Positions 10,218 to 23,584 of a DNA stretch of 64,000 nt are shown here, in pieces. This DNA is from Mucidula mucida. Lineage: Eukaryota > Basidiomycota > Agaricomycetes > Agaricales > Physalacriaceae. Below the pieces are notes generated by a model that searched no databases, was not told the origin of the DNA, and saw only the letters and a program-made list of their open reading frames with translations. A program made the position numbers and the translations under genes. Each line of letters opens with the position of its first letter. Position 1 is the first letter of the stretch. Location of the stretch: contig JADNYV010000183.1 in NCBI GenBank assembly GCA_015501055.1, positions 1 to 64,000 of the forward strand, written 5' to 3'.

Positions 10218-11533
10218 GGTGATGAATGTTGTCTTGTATCATCTGGTTCTGGTTCGTGTTTTCTTCGTTCAAAACAAGTCGACGTACACCTTCGTTAATT
10301 TAAACCACCAGTCGACTCTCTATGCCCCATTCATGATGTCTCTCCTATTCTTATTGTTAACGACACTCCTTCGCATACATTTTTTTTTACATACTAGTAT
10401 GAAACTGATGATTGAACTACTCAAGTGTAATAATACGAGCTTTTTTGTAATGATGACGAGTATATGAACGTTGTCAATTGTGGAATGGGAGTACCTAACG
10501 CTCACAAGCAGGTGTATCACAGTTTCTATGTCACGCATTCCATTGAGCTCGAGATTGTTACTGCTGCAGGCATGAGATGTCATGATTGTAGTAGAAAGCA
10601 GATATCTTAGTATACGTTGAGATTAAGACTCAAGGGAACAAGGGATCCCACGATCACTCAACAAGCGACACCGTGACCATCGACAATATGAAGGACCCAT
10701 GCTGGTTTCCTGTGCCAGGCTGCGTGCTCAATCGATGCGAGAATTCGTAGCGCCGACTTTCTCTTGGCGTGAACTTCCCCATCCAGTGACATGTCGTGCT
10801 TTTCGGACTTCATTTGATTCCGAGAGTACTCGGCATAAACTTGTCGACAATTACCGAAGGAATACGAGCTCTGACGTAAGTCTTACTAGGTCTTCCGGTA
10901 CGCTGCTTCTAACATCTTTATTGTGAGTGTTGATTCGGGCTTGGTTCCACCAGCCGTTCTCCCGTGAGTTTGACACACCTCACATGGCTTGCCATTGAAT
11001 TCTACCATGCTAACATATGGACCACCAGGCTGTGTACTGAGTCATACGAACGTGATATTTGTCTTAAAACCATCGCCTGAGCCTCCTCTTGAACACAATC
11101 GGACGCTTCGGACTCGTGTTCTACGATTAATGAGCAGTGACTGTCTTTGGGCTTTCTGACGGGCGCTACATGTCACCTTTTCGCTAACTCCATTGTCAAA
11201 CGCTTGCTCAACCTAGAGGACTTCGTACAAAGCCAAAAATCCACAAATACAGGCTCCTGATAGCGACATGAAGATCATTCGGAATAGTAATTATTTGTCT
11301 ATCAGGAACCGTGCCCATCAAACTTCTCCTCCCACTGACAAAAAAAATTCAACTTTTCAGGCTCGTTTCAGAACTGTGCACCCAGTGGTCCTTGTTCTCT
11401 TTTCGTCCAACGACGCGAACGCGAATCCTTTTTACATTTGTATAAAACCACGACGCGTCCGATGCTCCAACTTCAGTTGCCGCATTCGATCGACATCCCT
11501 CGCCTTCCACGAAAACCTCTCCTTCCTTTTACG
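10218..11533. other. Intergenic, 1.3 kb, nothing recognised
   Basis: It begins with the FZO1 3' untranslated region. Short frames (for example 10699-10926) show no known family and no consistent splicing. It ends with the promoter of the DUF6593 gene. Confidence 0.4.
11441..11447 (+). promoter_or_regulatory. TATA box of DUF6593 gene
   Basis: TATAAAA lies about 93 bases upstream of the chosen Met at 11534, a plausible core promoter distance with a short leader. Confidence 0.45.
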
Positions 11534-12258
11534 ATGCACTTCAACCCATACGCACAAGGTGGCTGGGCCAACCCCCAGCACCAGGACAATGTGCCGTGGA
11601 GTCTATCGAGCCCGCCACAACCCTCGTCTATGGCGCGCTGCCGTTCTCGTACCAGTCTCAGGACACGATGCACCGCTTCGGGTTCAAGTACGAGGAGACT
11701 ATCCTCAGGTCTATCGTATTCGGTCCCAAGAGCGTCCATACTTCCGTGTCGCACACGACCTACCAAGGCATGGAATGACCACGTTCACTAATACTGAGGG
11801 GCACGACTTTGCTGACGTTGACTGGCACGAGTCCCTGAGGTGGAGATGAAGGGTCTTCTGGAAAGGCAAGCGGTGTCGTCCTGGATGCCGTTGAGCTCGG
11901 ATGGAATGTACGTTTTGCAGTAGTAGTCGACATTGATGCTCAAACTCGAATTTTTGCAGGTCGCGTTCCATCTATGCGCGTGGTATATTGTTTTCCTGGA
12001 TCCCGAACCAGAATTGCATCGCAGTGGGTTACCAAGTTCCTCGTCACCCGCCTTGTCCAGGCTAATACGCCGGCTATATCTCAGCTATTCGTCTCTACTC
12101 ACGGATCCATGACCCCATGTCTTTACGCCAAGATTTACCGAGATTCCAGGCTCAAGGCCGTCATACTCGAGATTTCCACAAAGGCCATTCAGATTGGTCT
12201 TTTGGAATCCTGCGTTGTGGCGGCTGTGTTGCTTCAGTCCGGCCACAATATCGACTAG
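11534..12258 (+). CDS. DUF6593 domain protein, with at least three apparent frame breaks
   Basis: The start gives MHFNPYAQGGWANPQ, followed in another frame by LVYGALPFSYQSQDTMHRFGF, SIVFGPKS, PYFRVAHD and GHDFADVDWHE. An intron of about 53 bases ends near 11960. The C-terminal exon finishes with IQIGLLESCVVAAVLLQSGHNID, the hallmark end of this agaricomycete family. Breaks lie at CCC 11621-11623, near 11733 and at CCC 11833-11835, with another shift around 12030. The first three are cured by one extra C. These proteins are small, intronic, lack a signal peptide and have no assigned function. The family is often expanded in mushroom genomes. Confidence 0.75.
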
Positions 12259-12593
12259 AACGCATTTCAACATCATCATTAACGACTCATTGCATTACAT
12301 CTTTCATCATCATTGTATCATTAGCCTCTTTCTCTCGTTCTGCCTACTGTATTACCACCACCATAGATTTTCTCGGAACCATGATATCCCGATTTTAGCC
12401 ACTAGAACTTTTCTGTCTTTCTCATGGCACCTATAATGTTCCTCACCTGAACTGTAGCTTTGATTTCTCTACTGTATCGACTAGCTTTAGACTTATTTAT
12501 CTGCCGTCTGTCTCATTTTGGGTTCTTGAACCCGTGGGATTCGTTTCTCGTCCATCCATGGCTCAGTGATCCGAGCGGTTTCCTTTCTACAGC
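12259..12593. other. Intergenic, nothing recognised
   Basis: T-rich spacer holding the 3' end of the DUF6593 gene and the presumed promoter of the decayed cytidine deaminase. Confidence 0.35.
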
Positions 12594-13210
12594 ATGCCTA
12601 TGATCTGTCTTTCGGATGAACAGCAGGCCGCTTTGATCATAGGCGCTTTTGAAGGTGCGGTCTTACCGCATGCGGTTTGGTGTGCAGTATGTGAAGTACC
12701 TTTGGTAGGAAAAGAGAACGCATACTGCCCATACTCCAAGTTTCCTGTTGATGCAGCCCTTCTCACAGCAGATGGGAGGATTGTAAGCCGGTGGCGATGG
12801 ATAGGTGGCGCGCCTGATCTTGATGCTCCTTAGAAGGCGAAACGATTTGTGCAGAAAGGATAGCGATTGTCAAAGCCGTTGTCAGTTATCTCAATTACCA
12901 AGCGTCGAGTGCCGTCAGACTGATTATTTGGTTCCTACTAGAGTGAAGGTGTCCGCTCGTTTATCGGACTAGCCGTCACTTCGTAAGTACAAAAGTCATC
13001 AAGTCCGTCTCTTACTGTCCCTCGGAATCTAAGTGTACCTATAACACCGTGTGGCATATGTCGCCAGGTCATGCGCGAGTTCTGTGCGTCGGACATGCCT
13101 GTTCTGTTGATTTCAGGTGATTGAGACAAGGACAATATTAGGACGGAGGCTGATGTCAAAAAGACGACGGTGTTCAATCTGTACGGCTCCCAAGCGAAGC
13201 AACACTCGTA
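12594..13210 (+). pseudogene. Cytidine deaminase paralogue, decayed
   Basis: The exon order matches the intact gene at 15977. LSDEQQAALIIGAFEG is followed by an intron, then AYCPYSKFPVDAALLTADGRI, the zinc and proton-shuttle motif TICAERIAIVKAV, SEGVRSFIGLAVTS, and the second zinc motif PCGICRQVMREFC with SDMPVLLISGD. The segment that should read [11 protein letters not shown] (substrate binding) is missing or scrambled around 12784-12835, where the frame instead runs to a stop. A TGA at about 13122 interrupts the C-terminal exon, which continues in frame to 13210. Zinc ligands survive but the substrate loop does not, so I call it a relic. An unusual splice form cannot be excluded. Confidence 0.75.
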
Positions 13211-13292
13211 AGGCTTCTTCTGTGCATTTCTAAATATCCTATGTACAAACCCCAGCCAACAGGGCTATTTCACCCATTCTTGAGCTCCCGAC

Positions 13293-15177
13293 TTAGTAGA
13301 CAGGATGCTTGAACGCATCGAACTCATACGTCCAATTATCAATGGCCTCTTGGTCGTATACGCAGTCAAACTCGCTGGTGCTGTTGTCGCTCCACTTGGG
13401 GCGCAGAGGCCATTGGCACAGCATTTGCGTCTCGCCGGCGTACGAGCCAGAGCTGACTGAGGCGTTGAGGCGCTCGGGCGCGACTCCCTGCTCGACCCAG
13501 GCGATGATGGTGTCCATGTTGGTCTGCGGGTACGGGCCGGGCTGCAGGCTGTTGACGCCGCAGTGCGCCGCGCCGGGCACGAGGAAAAAGCGGTACCAGT
13601 CGCCGAGAGCTTCGACCGACTCGTTGTACGCCATTTCGGGGTACATGGTCTTGCGCACGCTGTCGAAGTAGTGCACCGAGGAGCCGGATGGGATGGACGG
13701 GTCTGACTCTCCATGGTAGTGGAGAAGTTTGCCTAATTTCAAAGTTAGCGATTTGTGTATGTTATCTTAAATGGTCAAGACTTACCGCCAGAACTCTGGA
13801 AGGGAGTCAAGTCCGGAAGGGTGGTCTGAAGGCTGTCGAGGTAGCGGACCATGGCCGTGTTCATCCAGTCAATCAGGGTGTCGTAGGTGACATTGTCCAA
13901 GCTGGACAGGTTGTCAAGGTCTTGCAGCTGGATGAACTTGGTCACAAACTCGCCGCCGGTAGACGGGATGCTGAGCTCCCACTGACCGGTGGTGTCGTCA
14001 TACGTGGTCGCGGCGTCGTCAAACGTGCACGCAGTTTGGTAAGACAGGTAGCCGCGCTTGCCGTCAGAGCCAACGAGGCCATCGTAAATGGCCTGGGCAA
14101 CAGCCACGGCCTCAGCCGACACGGTGCCGCTCTGCTCGGGAGTAGAGCTGGTTGTCGAGCCGGTTGTTTGCTGGCGCTTGACCTTGGCGCCGCTGTAACC
14201 GAAGCCCAGCGAGGTGCTGTTCTCGGCTGCGCAGTAGTACGACTCGCCAATGGTAGAGTTGAGATTGAAGTTCATCTTGCACAGGTCAGTGCGCGAAACG
14301 ACGCCGTCGGTGCGGCCGTCGAGCGGATCGCAGGCGGCGATGGTCAGATTGACAATCTTCTCGAGCTCGCAGGGAGGCGGGTTGTACTCCAGAGTGTGGA
14401 GAACGGTGGCCGAGAAGACGTGGTTCTAGAAGGTCAGTTCATCGTCCGTCAGGGATTGAAAGGACTGACCACTTGCTGCTGAGCGTATCTGAAGGCAGGT
14501 GCACCAGCAACGACACCATCATACTCCGCGCCCCAGCGCTGGACCTGACTCATAGCCTCACGTCCACCATCAGAGCAGCCTTCGAAGTAGGTGTAAATCT
14601 TGTCGCTGGTGCCATAGAAGTTCTTAGTGAGCGCCTTGCCGATCAACGTCGTCTCGCCGAGCGCCTGGTAGGCAAACATATATGTGGCGTCCCAGTTGAT
14701 CGAGCCATTTCCATACAGAACAACCTCGTCGTAGCTCTTGCTGAAGCCATCGTATCCGACATCGGTTGTGCCGGTGACGGCGCCGTAGGGCAAACCGCCT
14801 GTCGCGCTGGTGCTGATGGTGTAACCACCACCACCGCCGACATAGAAGCGGTTCTTGAAATCAGTGGGGCTGGGGAAGCCGTACCAGACAACGACACTGT
14901 CGTCCTCCTTGCCGGGGCGAGTGTAGGTCACCGTGACGTTGCAGTAGGAGTAGGTCGCCGAGCTGTTGGTTGTGGACGTCATGCTACCGCTAATCGTGGC
15001 GTTGTAGACAGGACTCGCCGTCACGGTGGACGGAAGAAGTTCGATGCCGAGCAGCGTGCCATTGGCGGGCAGCAATGATTGAATATTAGAGACGGAGCAG
15101 ATATCCTCGAGGGATGTAGCACTTGCAGCAGCGGCCGCTGCCAGCGCGGTCCCAGCCGTGCGAGATAATTTGACCAT
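13293..15177 (-). CDS. Secreted tannase / feruloyl esterase family protein
   Basis: Three exons: 15177-14470, 14425-13786 and 13732-13293, giving about 595 residues with no frame break. The first 20 residues form an Ala-rich signal peptide. The nucleophile lies in GCSDGGREA near residue 203, preceded by Cys. GESDPSIPSG holds the likely acid and PGAAHCG the catalytic His followed by Cys. This is the CS-D-HC arrangement of fungal tannases and type B feruloyl esterases, in which a disulfide brackets the active site. The enzyme hydrolyses ester bonds of phenolic acids or gallates outside the cell. Substrate choice cannot be read from the sequence. It is framed by two cytidine-deaminase copies facing the other way. 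Confidence 0.92.
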
Positions 15178-16679
<1,502 letters not shown>

Positions 16680-16992
16680 TTGCAAGTGCTCATAATGTAT
16701 CACTATTAAATATTCAATACTAAAGCATCCTCCAAGTACCTGACTCGTGAGCTGCCGCCTGCGGGGCTATTATGTCCCAGAAGAGGCGCACACGGCTGGT
16801 GGGTTATCCAAAGACTGAAGGGACTGCAGTTGACGGCTAGGGATCCTGAGGCTCCAGTTATCGAACGCTTATTGGACGATGATAAAGGGGGAGCTTGTGG
16901 ATGGGCAGAGGGAAGAACTGGCATATGGCGCGTTGTTGTTATAGTTGACCATGCTGTTCATTGGTTCTTGGGTGGCGGGTTTATCGTGATAG
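16680..16992. other. Intergenic, nothing recognised
   Basis: Cytidine-deaminase 3' region up to the start of the inverted-repeat arm. No gene seen. Confidence 0.35.
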
Positions 16993-19631
16993 GGTAATTG
17001 GAAACTTCTGAAGGACATAATCCTTGCGATAGCTACTCTTCATCCCCTCGGAGCCGCGATGCGTGCGCGCCACAGCTAGTACAGAAACCGTGCTTGTGAA
17101 AGGCGAATGCATCGGTACTACTTAGGGAAAGGGCAGGAATTTTGCCACACAGGAACGTTCGTAGACGTTGCATCCGCCAAGGGAAGGGAAACATGAAAGA
17201 GACTCGCGTTCAAGAATGGCTTCAGTGCAAGCGGAACAATCACAGGTGAGGCTATCTTGCAGGCTAGAATTGTGTACTCGAATGCACGTCTTCGGCTGCA
17301 TGCTTTTTGAACTCAGCTCCGACGCAGACAGAAATCTTCAAGCTCATCTAGGCGTGTCGCAGGAAATGGACATTGGACGCAGGACAAGAACCTGGATTCA
17401 TTGTCAAGATCATCACCCCCCCACAAAGGAGCATACGGCGTCGCTAGCAGATTGAGCTGTAGGGGCATCCGCTTGGCAAGTACTCGCATACTTCAATTCC
17501 AGACGTAACAACCATTCCCATCTTCTAGTTTGCTTCTGGTTGCCCTCAGCTGAGATCACGATGCAAGCGGCCTTATCTGATGTTTTTGCATCTGGATACC
17601 TTTCTGTGGGTAGCATTATTTACAGTATGAAAGAGGTTTCTTCTCGTCTTCAGACTCCACAGCCCACTGCTCTCAATGGTCAACTTCGCCTCTGTCTTCA
17701 TCGCTGTGTCCCTCGCTGTTCTCGCGGCAGCGCAGTCTCCGAGTCGCATCCTGGCGGCCCACCCGGGCGCCGTCATGCTGGGCTCTGACCCCAACAGCAA
17801 TTGGACTATCGCCTATGACCGTGACTTCAAGGAAGTCGCGCGCATCTATACGCCGCCTCAGCAGGTGTTGAACGGTACTGCCGCTGCTCCGAGTCCTGCT
17901 CCTGCTGCTCTGGGCGGAAATTGCAGAGGGATGAGCGTGGCGGAGCTTCAACGCCGTTCGTATTTCTATTACTTGTCTACGTTCCGTCTTCTTAACACAA
18001 TTGCTTTTCAGTTCCTGCTTGGACTGCTATAGCCCAGTATATCAGGACCACATGGGGCGGGGGTAGCTATAATCTTTGGACCGCTTGGGTCAGTAGACGA
18101 GTCATACTACGCATTGTAGTATCTACTGAGTCGCGTCGATTGACAGGAGGGCGCGACGGAAGCGTGGATGTGTGTCGGGGATGATATCGTTGATTTGCAG
18201 GCCACCGGTAAGCTTCGACGTCAACCCCCGCCCACCGAAAACTGATCCCCTCACAGCAAGTCCCGTTTGCACGATCAATACACTCTCTACCGGCGGTACC
18301 CTTACCGGTACCAACGGCTCTGTGACTATTGGTGTCACATCGGGCTTCGCCTCCTCAGCTTCCTACACCGTCACGAGTACGTCGCTGCTCTTTTGACTAG
18401 TGTCTGGCATCTCATTTCTTTCCACAGAAAGCGCGACCATCGGACTAAGCTACACGGCTTCTATCTCGGTAGGTGTTCCCGATGTGCTCGGTGCCAGCGC
18501 GTCGTGGACGGCCATGGCACAGTTCACGAATGAGAATCAATACAGGTGAGAGCGCTACTACCGCCAGGCGGTGTATGACTTGACGCCTTTTCCATCGGTA
18601 TAGCTTCACAACCCAGATCAACAACGAAGTGCAGCAGACCGTCATGTTGAATGCTCCGGCTGGAAGCACCTGCTCTCTCGATGTAAGTCTACATGCTGTC
18701 ACTGCTAGTACGTTTTCTCAACACCTGGACTGTCTATGTAGTACCAGTCCAAGACGTGCCATGAAACTGTGAAGGGCAGAGTTCCATACACCGGATCTGG
18801 CTGGGTCCTGGTCGGGTTTAACGAACGGACGCAAGGTCATTACTACTGTGAGTGAAGATGGCACTTCTCAAAAAAAATGAAATTGATTGCCCCGGACCAT
18901 TGCAGGGTGGGTTCAGATTGACGATCAGCCGTACGACACCAGGACCTCCTACAGCGAGTTCACGGGGTCCGTCAATGCCCACAGCAAAGGTCGTTACATG
19001 GGTCATTGCACCTAAAGCCACTTTGCGTGAAACTTGATACTTAATCGAAGGACTTTTTTTTCTCGTTGGTTTTTGCTGTGCTAGGATGATTTGAGTACCG
19101 TTGTCCCGATATGATGTTTTGTAGTCTTCAGTAAATTTGTGCTTTTGAATCTTTCTCCCATTGGGATCACCTCGGAAGGCCTAAAGGCTCTGTAAAGATT
19201 CGTAGCATGACAATCGTTGAGTAAGAGTTAAGCACTATGATACTTATACTCTCCCGTTGCAGATCTCATGTCACATAGTATAAAGAGCTGACAGTGTGTG
19301 TCCATGAGCAGAGCCAGCAGGATAATACTACCTCTGAAGAAACTCTAACTCAATTTGATGTAGAGCTTCAGACTCAGAGTATAGGTCGAATCGCAATCTA
19401 CGCGAGTCTGAAGATAATGGTGGTCAGTGACTTGGTCGCGCCGGCCCGATCATCCATCAAACTGCCTTTTCCCTTAACGTCGATGACCACGAAGATACCT
19501 GCGCCATCTCCAGCTCAGTCAGAGAAAGACAAAGTGAGCAAACGTCTCAAAGTTAGAGTCATTCATTCATGTATGTTATAGGGCGATGGCGCCTTCAAAG
19601 CAGGCAATTTCCCTCAAGCTATCGGACATTA
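16993..19631 (+). repeat. Large inverted repeat, left arm (2.6 kb)
   Basis: This arm matches the reverse complement of 38435-41066 almost base for base, with scattered substitutions and small indels. Homology starts at GGTAATTGGAAACTTC and ends at GGACATTA within RPAP3 exon 2. It carries a complete secreted-protein gene, a 600-base upstream region with a short conserved open stretch (17168-17455) that I do not call a gene, and the promoter plus first exon of RPAP3. Confidence 0.93.
17676..19015 (+). CDS. Secreted beta-rich protein of unknown function, left copy
   Basis: Eight exons: 17676-17955, 18012-18088, 18147-18207, 18257-18376, 18428-18545, 18604-18682, 18742-18847 and 18906-19015. MVNFASVFIAVSLAVLAAAQ is a signal peptide. 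The mature part has a Trp-rich segment, then a long Ser/Thr/Val/Gly-rich region of alternating beta pattern (TIGVTSGFASSASYTVT, IGLSYTASISVGVP), and a C-terminal region with TCSLD and KTCHETVKGRVPYTGSGW. An amphipathic beta-hairpin-like region of this kind occurs in aerolysin-type pore formers, but no family signature is clear, so that is only a suggestion. Splice sites and frame are intact. A near-identical gene lies in the other arm. Confidence 0.75.
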
Positions 19632-20937
19632 TTCAGCGGCCATCGTGCACGACAGAAAGGACTACAGATTACCTCTGAATCGTGCAGCGGCATACCTCAA
19701 GCTAGGCAAGTACGTTCCTCGCGTGCTGGCTGGCGTTTCGCGTGTCGTTCTTATCGTGTTCTGAATACAGAAATGAAGATGCTGTCAGAGATTGCACAAC
19801 AACGCTTGCGTTGAGTCCGAATAACGCGAAAGCTTTGTTTCGGAGATCGCAAGCCAGGGTTGCTATCGGTGACTTGAAAGAGGCAGAAGCAGGTCTGTCT
19901 ACTTGCCATCTCATTCTTGCAGATATTCATTGTTAGACCTAAAAATACTTGTCAAGCTGCAAGCATCAGACGACGCTATGAAGAAAGAGTTGGAAAAGGT
20001 GTCTGGAATGCTCAAGAAGGCTTCTGAACCAAGAGTGCGCGTTATAGTCATCTCGAAGAGGATATTCCTCCTCATTCTATCCAGAGCAAACAGCCGATCT
20101 CTGTGTCTTCTACCCCACCAGTCGTCCGTCGAAGAATACCGATAACAATCGTGGAACCAGAAACTAGTTCTGTCACCGTTCCGCCGACCGACCAAGCGCC
20201 CAAGGCAGTACCGAAATCTATTTTAAAGAAGAGTTCTCCGATGATAGAAGAAATATTGGTCAGTTCAAAATTCCATCCATCCCCGATATGAGGAATCTCA
20301 GAACTCGTTAGAGTCCGTCGCTTACAGCGTTACCTGTCAATTCGACGCGTGAAGCTGCACCGCCTAGTGAGAAACCTCCACCACCACCCGTTCAGCCCGC
20401 AAAGCCCGTTCGAGTTGGCGGTGGGATTTTCAGGGCGAATGGATCACAAACTGTGTTTCCGGTACGAGAGGTAACACCCTCTACGGATTCCGCCTCGACC
20501 CCAAAACCAAAACCCAAGGCACCACTCGTCACGAAGATGCCTGCCAACCTGTTTGATCTGAATAAAGTTTGGGACATCTGTCCGACGGCAGACGACAGGT
20601 TCCATTTGCTTACGGTGAGTTCTATGCTTTTTCGTGGGATTGTCCTCCTTATGCTTCAAAGACGATCCCGCCATCCCAGTTTCCGGCGTTCTTCCAAAAC
20701 TCGCTTGAACCTGGGCTCTTGACATCAATCATGCAGACGTTCTTCGATGTCGTGACAAGTAGAGGTGATGATGCGACGAAAGGGAAGGTCAGGGAATACC
20801 TCAATGCGCTGAGCACGGTGTCGAGATTTGTGACGTTACTGCTTTTCCTGAGTCCGGCGGAGCGAGATGTGGCTCGAAAGCTACTTTCTGTTTTGAACAG
20901 TGAAGGCCTCAGTCCTATATGGACGAAGACGCTGTAG
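19483..20937 (+). CDS. RPAP3: RPAP3-like TPR cochaperone of the R2TP complex
   Basis: The start MTTKIPAPSPAQSEKDK ends exon 1 (19483-19533). From 19582 a TPR block follows: GDGAFKAGNFPQAIGHYSAA, LNRAAAYLKLGK, RDCTTTLALSPNNAKALFRR. Then come a Pro-rich linker and the RPAP3 C-terminal domain: FDLNKVWDICPTADDRFHLL, PPSQFPAFFQNSLEPGLLTS, FVTLLLFLSPAERDVARKLL. Introns lie at 19534-19581, from 19710, near 19893, near 20258 and from 20614. RPAP3 proteins link HSP90 and R2TP to assembly of RNA polymerases, snoRNPs and PIKK kinases. One C seems lost near 20040. The first exon and part of exon 2 recur, cut short, at 38435-38572. Between this gene and the secreted-protein gene (19016-19482) I see only promoter sequence. 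Confidence 0.85.
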
Positions 20938-21152
20938 GATACTGTTGACGCTTGCGTGTATACATACTCTACGTGGAGGCCACTTTGTTATTACAGAAAC
21001 AATCAGATGTGTCCAAGTAATTTGACAATTGATCGACAGATCGGGGTACATAAACAAGCGCCTGCATCTACCTTCACAAGCTTCAGCTTGTACTCAACGC
21101 ACACACCCACTTGTTACTTGCATTCACTCTAACTACTAACTGCAAGCGCGGA
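20938..21152. other. Short intergenic spacer RPAP3 / RNA15
   Basis: Two co-directional genes are separated by 215 bases holding the 3' end of one and the promoter of the next. Nothing else was recognised. Confidence 0.35.
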
Positions 21153-22403
21153 ATGAGTAAAGTCGTTTTCGGTGCGATAGCTCTTTGCATATTTACATAT
21201 AATCACTAATTTTTCATCAGTCGGCAATGTTCCCTACAATATGGGCGAGGCAGGTGGCCCCTTTGCCTTGCTATCGAGGGAGCTGAGCATTGCCAACAGG
21301 ACCAATTGACAGACATATTCAGATCGGTTGGACAAGTTGTTGGCTTCAGGTGCGTCCTGCTCTTCATCATCGCTTCCTCTCTGATCGTGGCTCGCCAGAC
21401 TGGTTTTTGACCGCGAAACAGGAAAACCGAAAGGATACGGCTTTTGCGAATTCGCAGGTGCGTCGCCATTATAGCGGTCTACTCTTTTTCTCACTGCTTT
21501 TAGACCACGAAACTGCCGCGTCTGCTGTCAGAAATCTCAACAATGTAGACGTCGGAGGACGACCGCTACGCATTGACCTCGCGGATTCGGATCCGTTTCT
21601 CGAGGGAAAAACGACTGTTCGAGGAGAACTCGTCGATGGCGGCGAGCCTGGTCCGAATGAGAGACTCGGACGTGGTGGAAAGCGCGATGAGATGGAGGTG
21701 TTTATGGCTTCGTTGCCCCCAGGGATCAAAGTACCACCTGGGACATCGCCGATGGACACCATAAGCCACACTCTGGGCACGATGAATCCCAGTCGCTTAA
21801 CAGAAGTCCTAGCCCAAATGAAGGTTCGTTCCCCACTTTGCGACGCCACAATCCTCTCATTACTGACACCACAACCCAGGCGTTTGTGATAACCCACCCC
21901 GACCATGCTCGCAAAGTGTTACAGACAAATCCGCAATTAGCATATGCCCTTTTTCAGGCGCTTGTTCTGAACAACATCGTTGACCCGAGTATACTCCAAA
22001 GAATGAGAGAAGCCTCAGGCATGTCTGCGCCTGCGCCACCGCCACCGCCACCTCCCGCTGTGCCAACAACATACCCGCCGCCGCCCATGCAACAATATCC
22101 GGGATATCCTCCCGTGCCGCCTGCATCTATGATGTACCCACCACCGCCAGCTCCAAATTCGTATTATCGTCCTCCTGTGCCGCCCCGCCTCAACTACCTC
22201 AAGCGCAGATGCTCGCGGGTGTCAGTGAAGAACAACGTGCCGTGCTGCTTCAAGTCCTCAACATGACGCCTGACCGCATCAACGCCCTGCCAGATGGAGA
22301 ACGCGCCGCCATTCAACAATTAGTGAGAACTTTGACGCAGCCGGCTGTTCCCTCCCGCTTACCGTTTTTTCTATTATAGCGTGCACAATTTGGTGCGGTA
22401 TAG
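21153..22403 (+). CDS. RNA15: Cleavage stimulation factor 64 kDa subunit homologue (Rna15/CstF-64)
   Basis: MSKVVF joins across a 46-base intron to VGNVPYN, giving RNP2. RNP1 KGYGFCEF appears after further introns. The RRM ends with VGGRPLRIDLADSDPF. The hinge region follows (SRLTEVLAQMK, ARKVLQTNPQLAYALFQALVLNNIVDPSILQRM), then a Pro-rich, Tyr-rich stretch and the C-terminal CstF-64 helices (EEQRAVLLQVLNMTPDRINALPDGERAAI), ending QLRAQFGAV after a last intron. It binds the GU-rich downstream element in mRNA 3'-end formation. One C seems missing in CCCC 22183-22186. The junction near 21250-21300 also needs one base, or an odd splice. Confidence 0.88.
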
Positions 22404-22941
22404 CTGTGTGATTGTCGTTCGGATTTTCTTCCACGGTTGTTTACTTCTTGGCTTGAACCCTTTGTAAATGATATTCCTTCCACGTAGTTGCACCGAGACA
22501 TTACGACTTTGGAATTTGGAACTCCTGGTGTAGCTAATAGTGAGGTCTTTCTAGTACTCGCAACTTCAGGTAATTTGAGGATGTTTATTGCGAGCGCGCC
22601 CAGCCCGCACATGTCTGACAGCTTTGTGAGTGCCGGAACGTCAGACTACTTAGTTAATACAAGAGAGGGACGTCTACCAACAGAGATAAGGTTACGCAAA
22701 AACAAATGACTTGGGAATGTAAGTGGCGTTGAGACCATGTGATTGAACATGGATTCCAACTTGAAAGCAATACTCGTGTCGACTTGTAGCAGGAAGATAT
22801 ACCAGGACGTTCAGTGCTGACATATAGTGCCGACAAGGCATGCGCGCCCCCAGCGCCTTTCGCCCGCATCACCCCTTTTTCTTTCTGTAGAAAGACTATC
22901 TTGCTTGTATCACGTCGACTCATAATTGAAACCGACTAGCC

Positions 22942-22949
22942 TATATAAA
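22942..22949 (+). promoter_or_regulatory. TATA box
   Basis: TATATAAA lies 37 bases upstream of the Met at 22986. Its position supports that start. Confidence 0.55.
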
Positions 22950-22985
22950 GCTCACAATTTCGCCACCGGAATCCTCAATCTCACC

Positions 22986-23584
22986 ATGAACACACCCGTC
23001 GCTTCACCGCCTATCGAGGCGCTTGCTCTTCTCAAGATTAATCCCTCTGACACCGTGCGTCTACAGTCTGGCTTCAATCTGAACTTTTACCATTCCCTAC
23101 TAGTACTAGGACTCGGTGCAAGCTCCTCACAGCTCCGTCCCCCATGTTGACGGCCTCAACGCCCAAGGGCCATCATCTACCCTGGCGTGAACAATCTCCT
23201 TGATGCGCATCGCAACTTCATGGCCAATCAGTAAGTATTGTTGCTGTATCAATATCATCTCAATCTAATGAGGTTGAAGATTCCTGATGGTCTCCATTCG
23301 TTTCCCGAACGGACTCGCTAGGAACTCTCAAGCTCCCATTCGATACCCAGAGCCATTTACGTCGGGTGGTGCGCTACCGCACACGCTTGCGGAGGCTCAA
23401 AGTCTTGATGGTAATACATTTCATCAGTACTAATTTCATTATGCTATTTGCTGATTGTCTGCAAGACTCGTTCGCTGCGCTCACGGCTCTGCAAGGCGCA
23501 CCATGCCTGTTACCATTAGTGCCTGAAGCCTCAGATGCTGAGTACAAAGCTCAATTCCTGTTTTATTTGGGTATTCGAGCGTAA
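22986..23584 (+). CDS. Small hypothetical protein
   Basis: MNTPVASPPIEALALLKINPSD is followed by an intron (gtgcgt near 23054). Then, after at least one frame shift near 23170, come YPGVNNLLDAHRNFMANQ, an intron, FLMVSIRFPNGLARNSQAP and GGALPHTLAEAQSLD, another intron, and DSFAALTALQGAPCLLPLVP with a stop at 23584. Good donor and acceptor sites and a TATA box suggest a real gene of about 150 residues. I do not recognise the family. There is no signal peptide. It borders the mobile-element island. Between RNA15 and this gene (22404-22941) I see nothing. Confidence 0.5.

Noticed and set aside
13688..15078. Plus-strand frames of 264 and 201 codons
   Set aside because: They are antisense shadows of the tannase gene, which has a signal peptide, catalytic motifs and good splice sites.
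17168..17455. Short frame present in both inverted arms
   Set aside because: Conservation is explained by the recent duplication. It has no domain, and the frame differs between arms.
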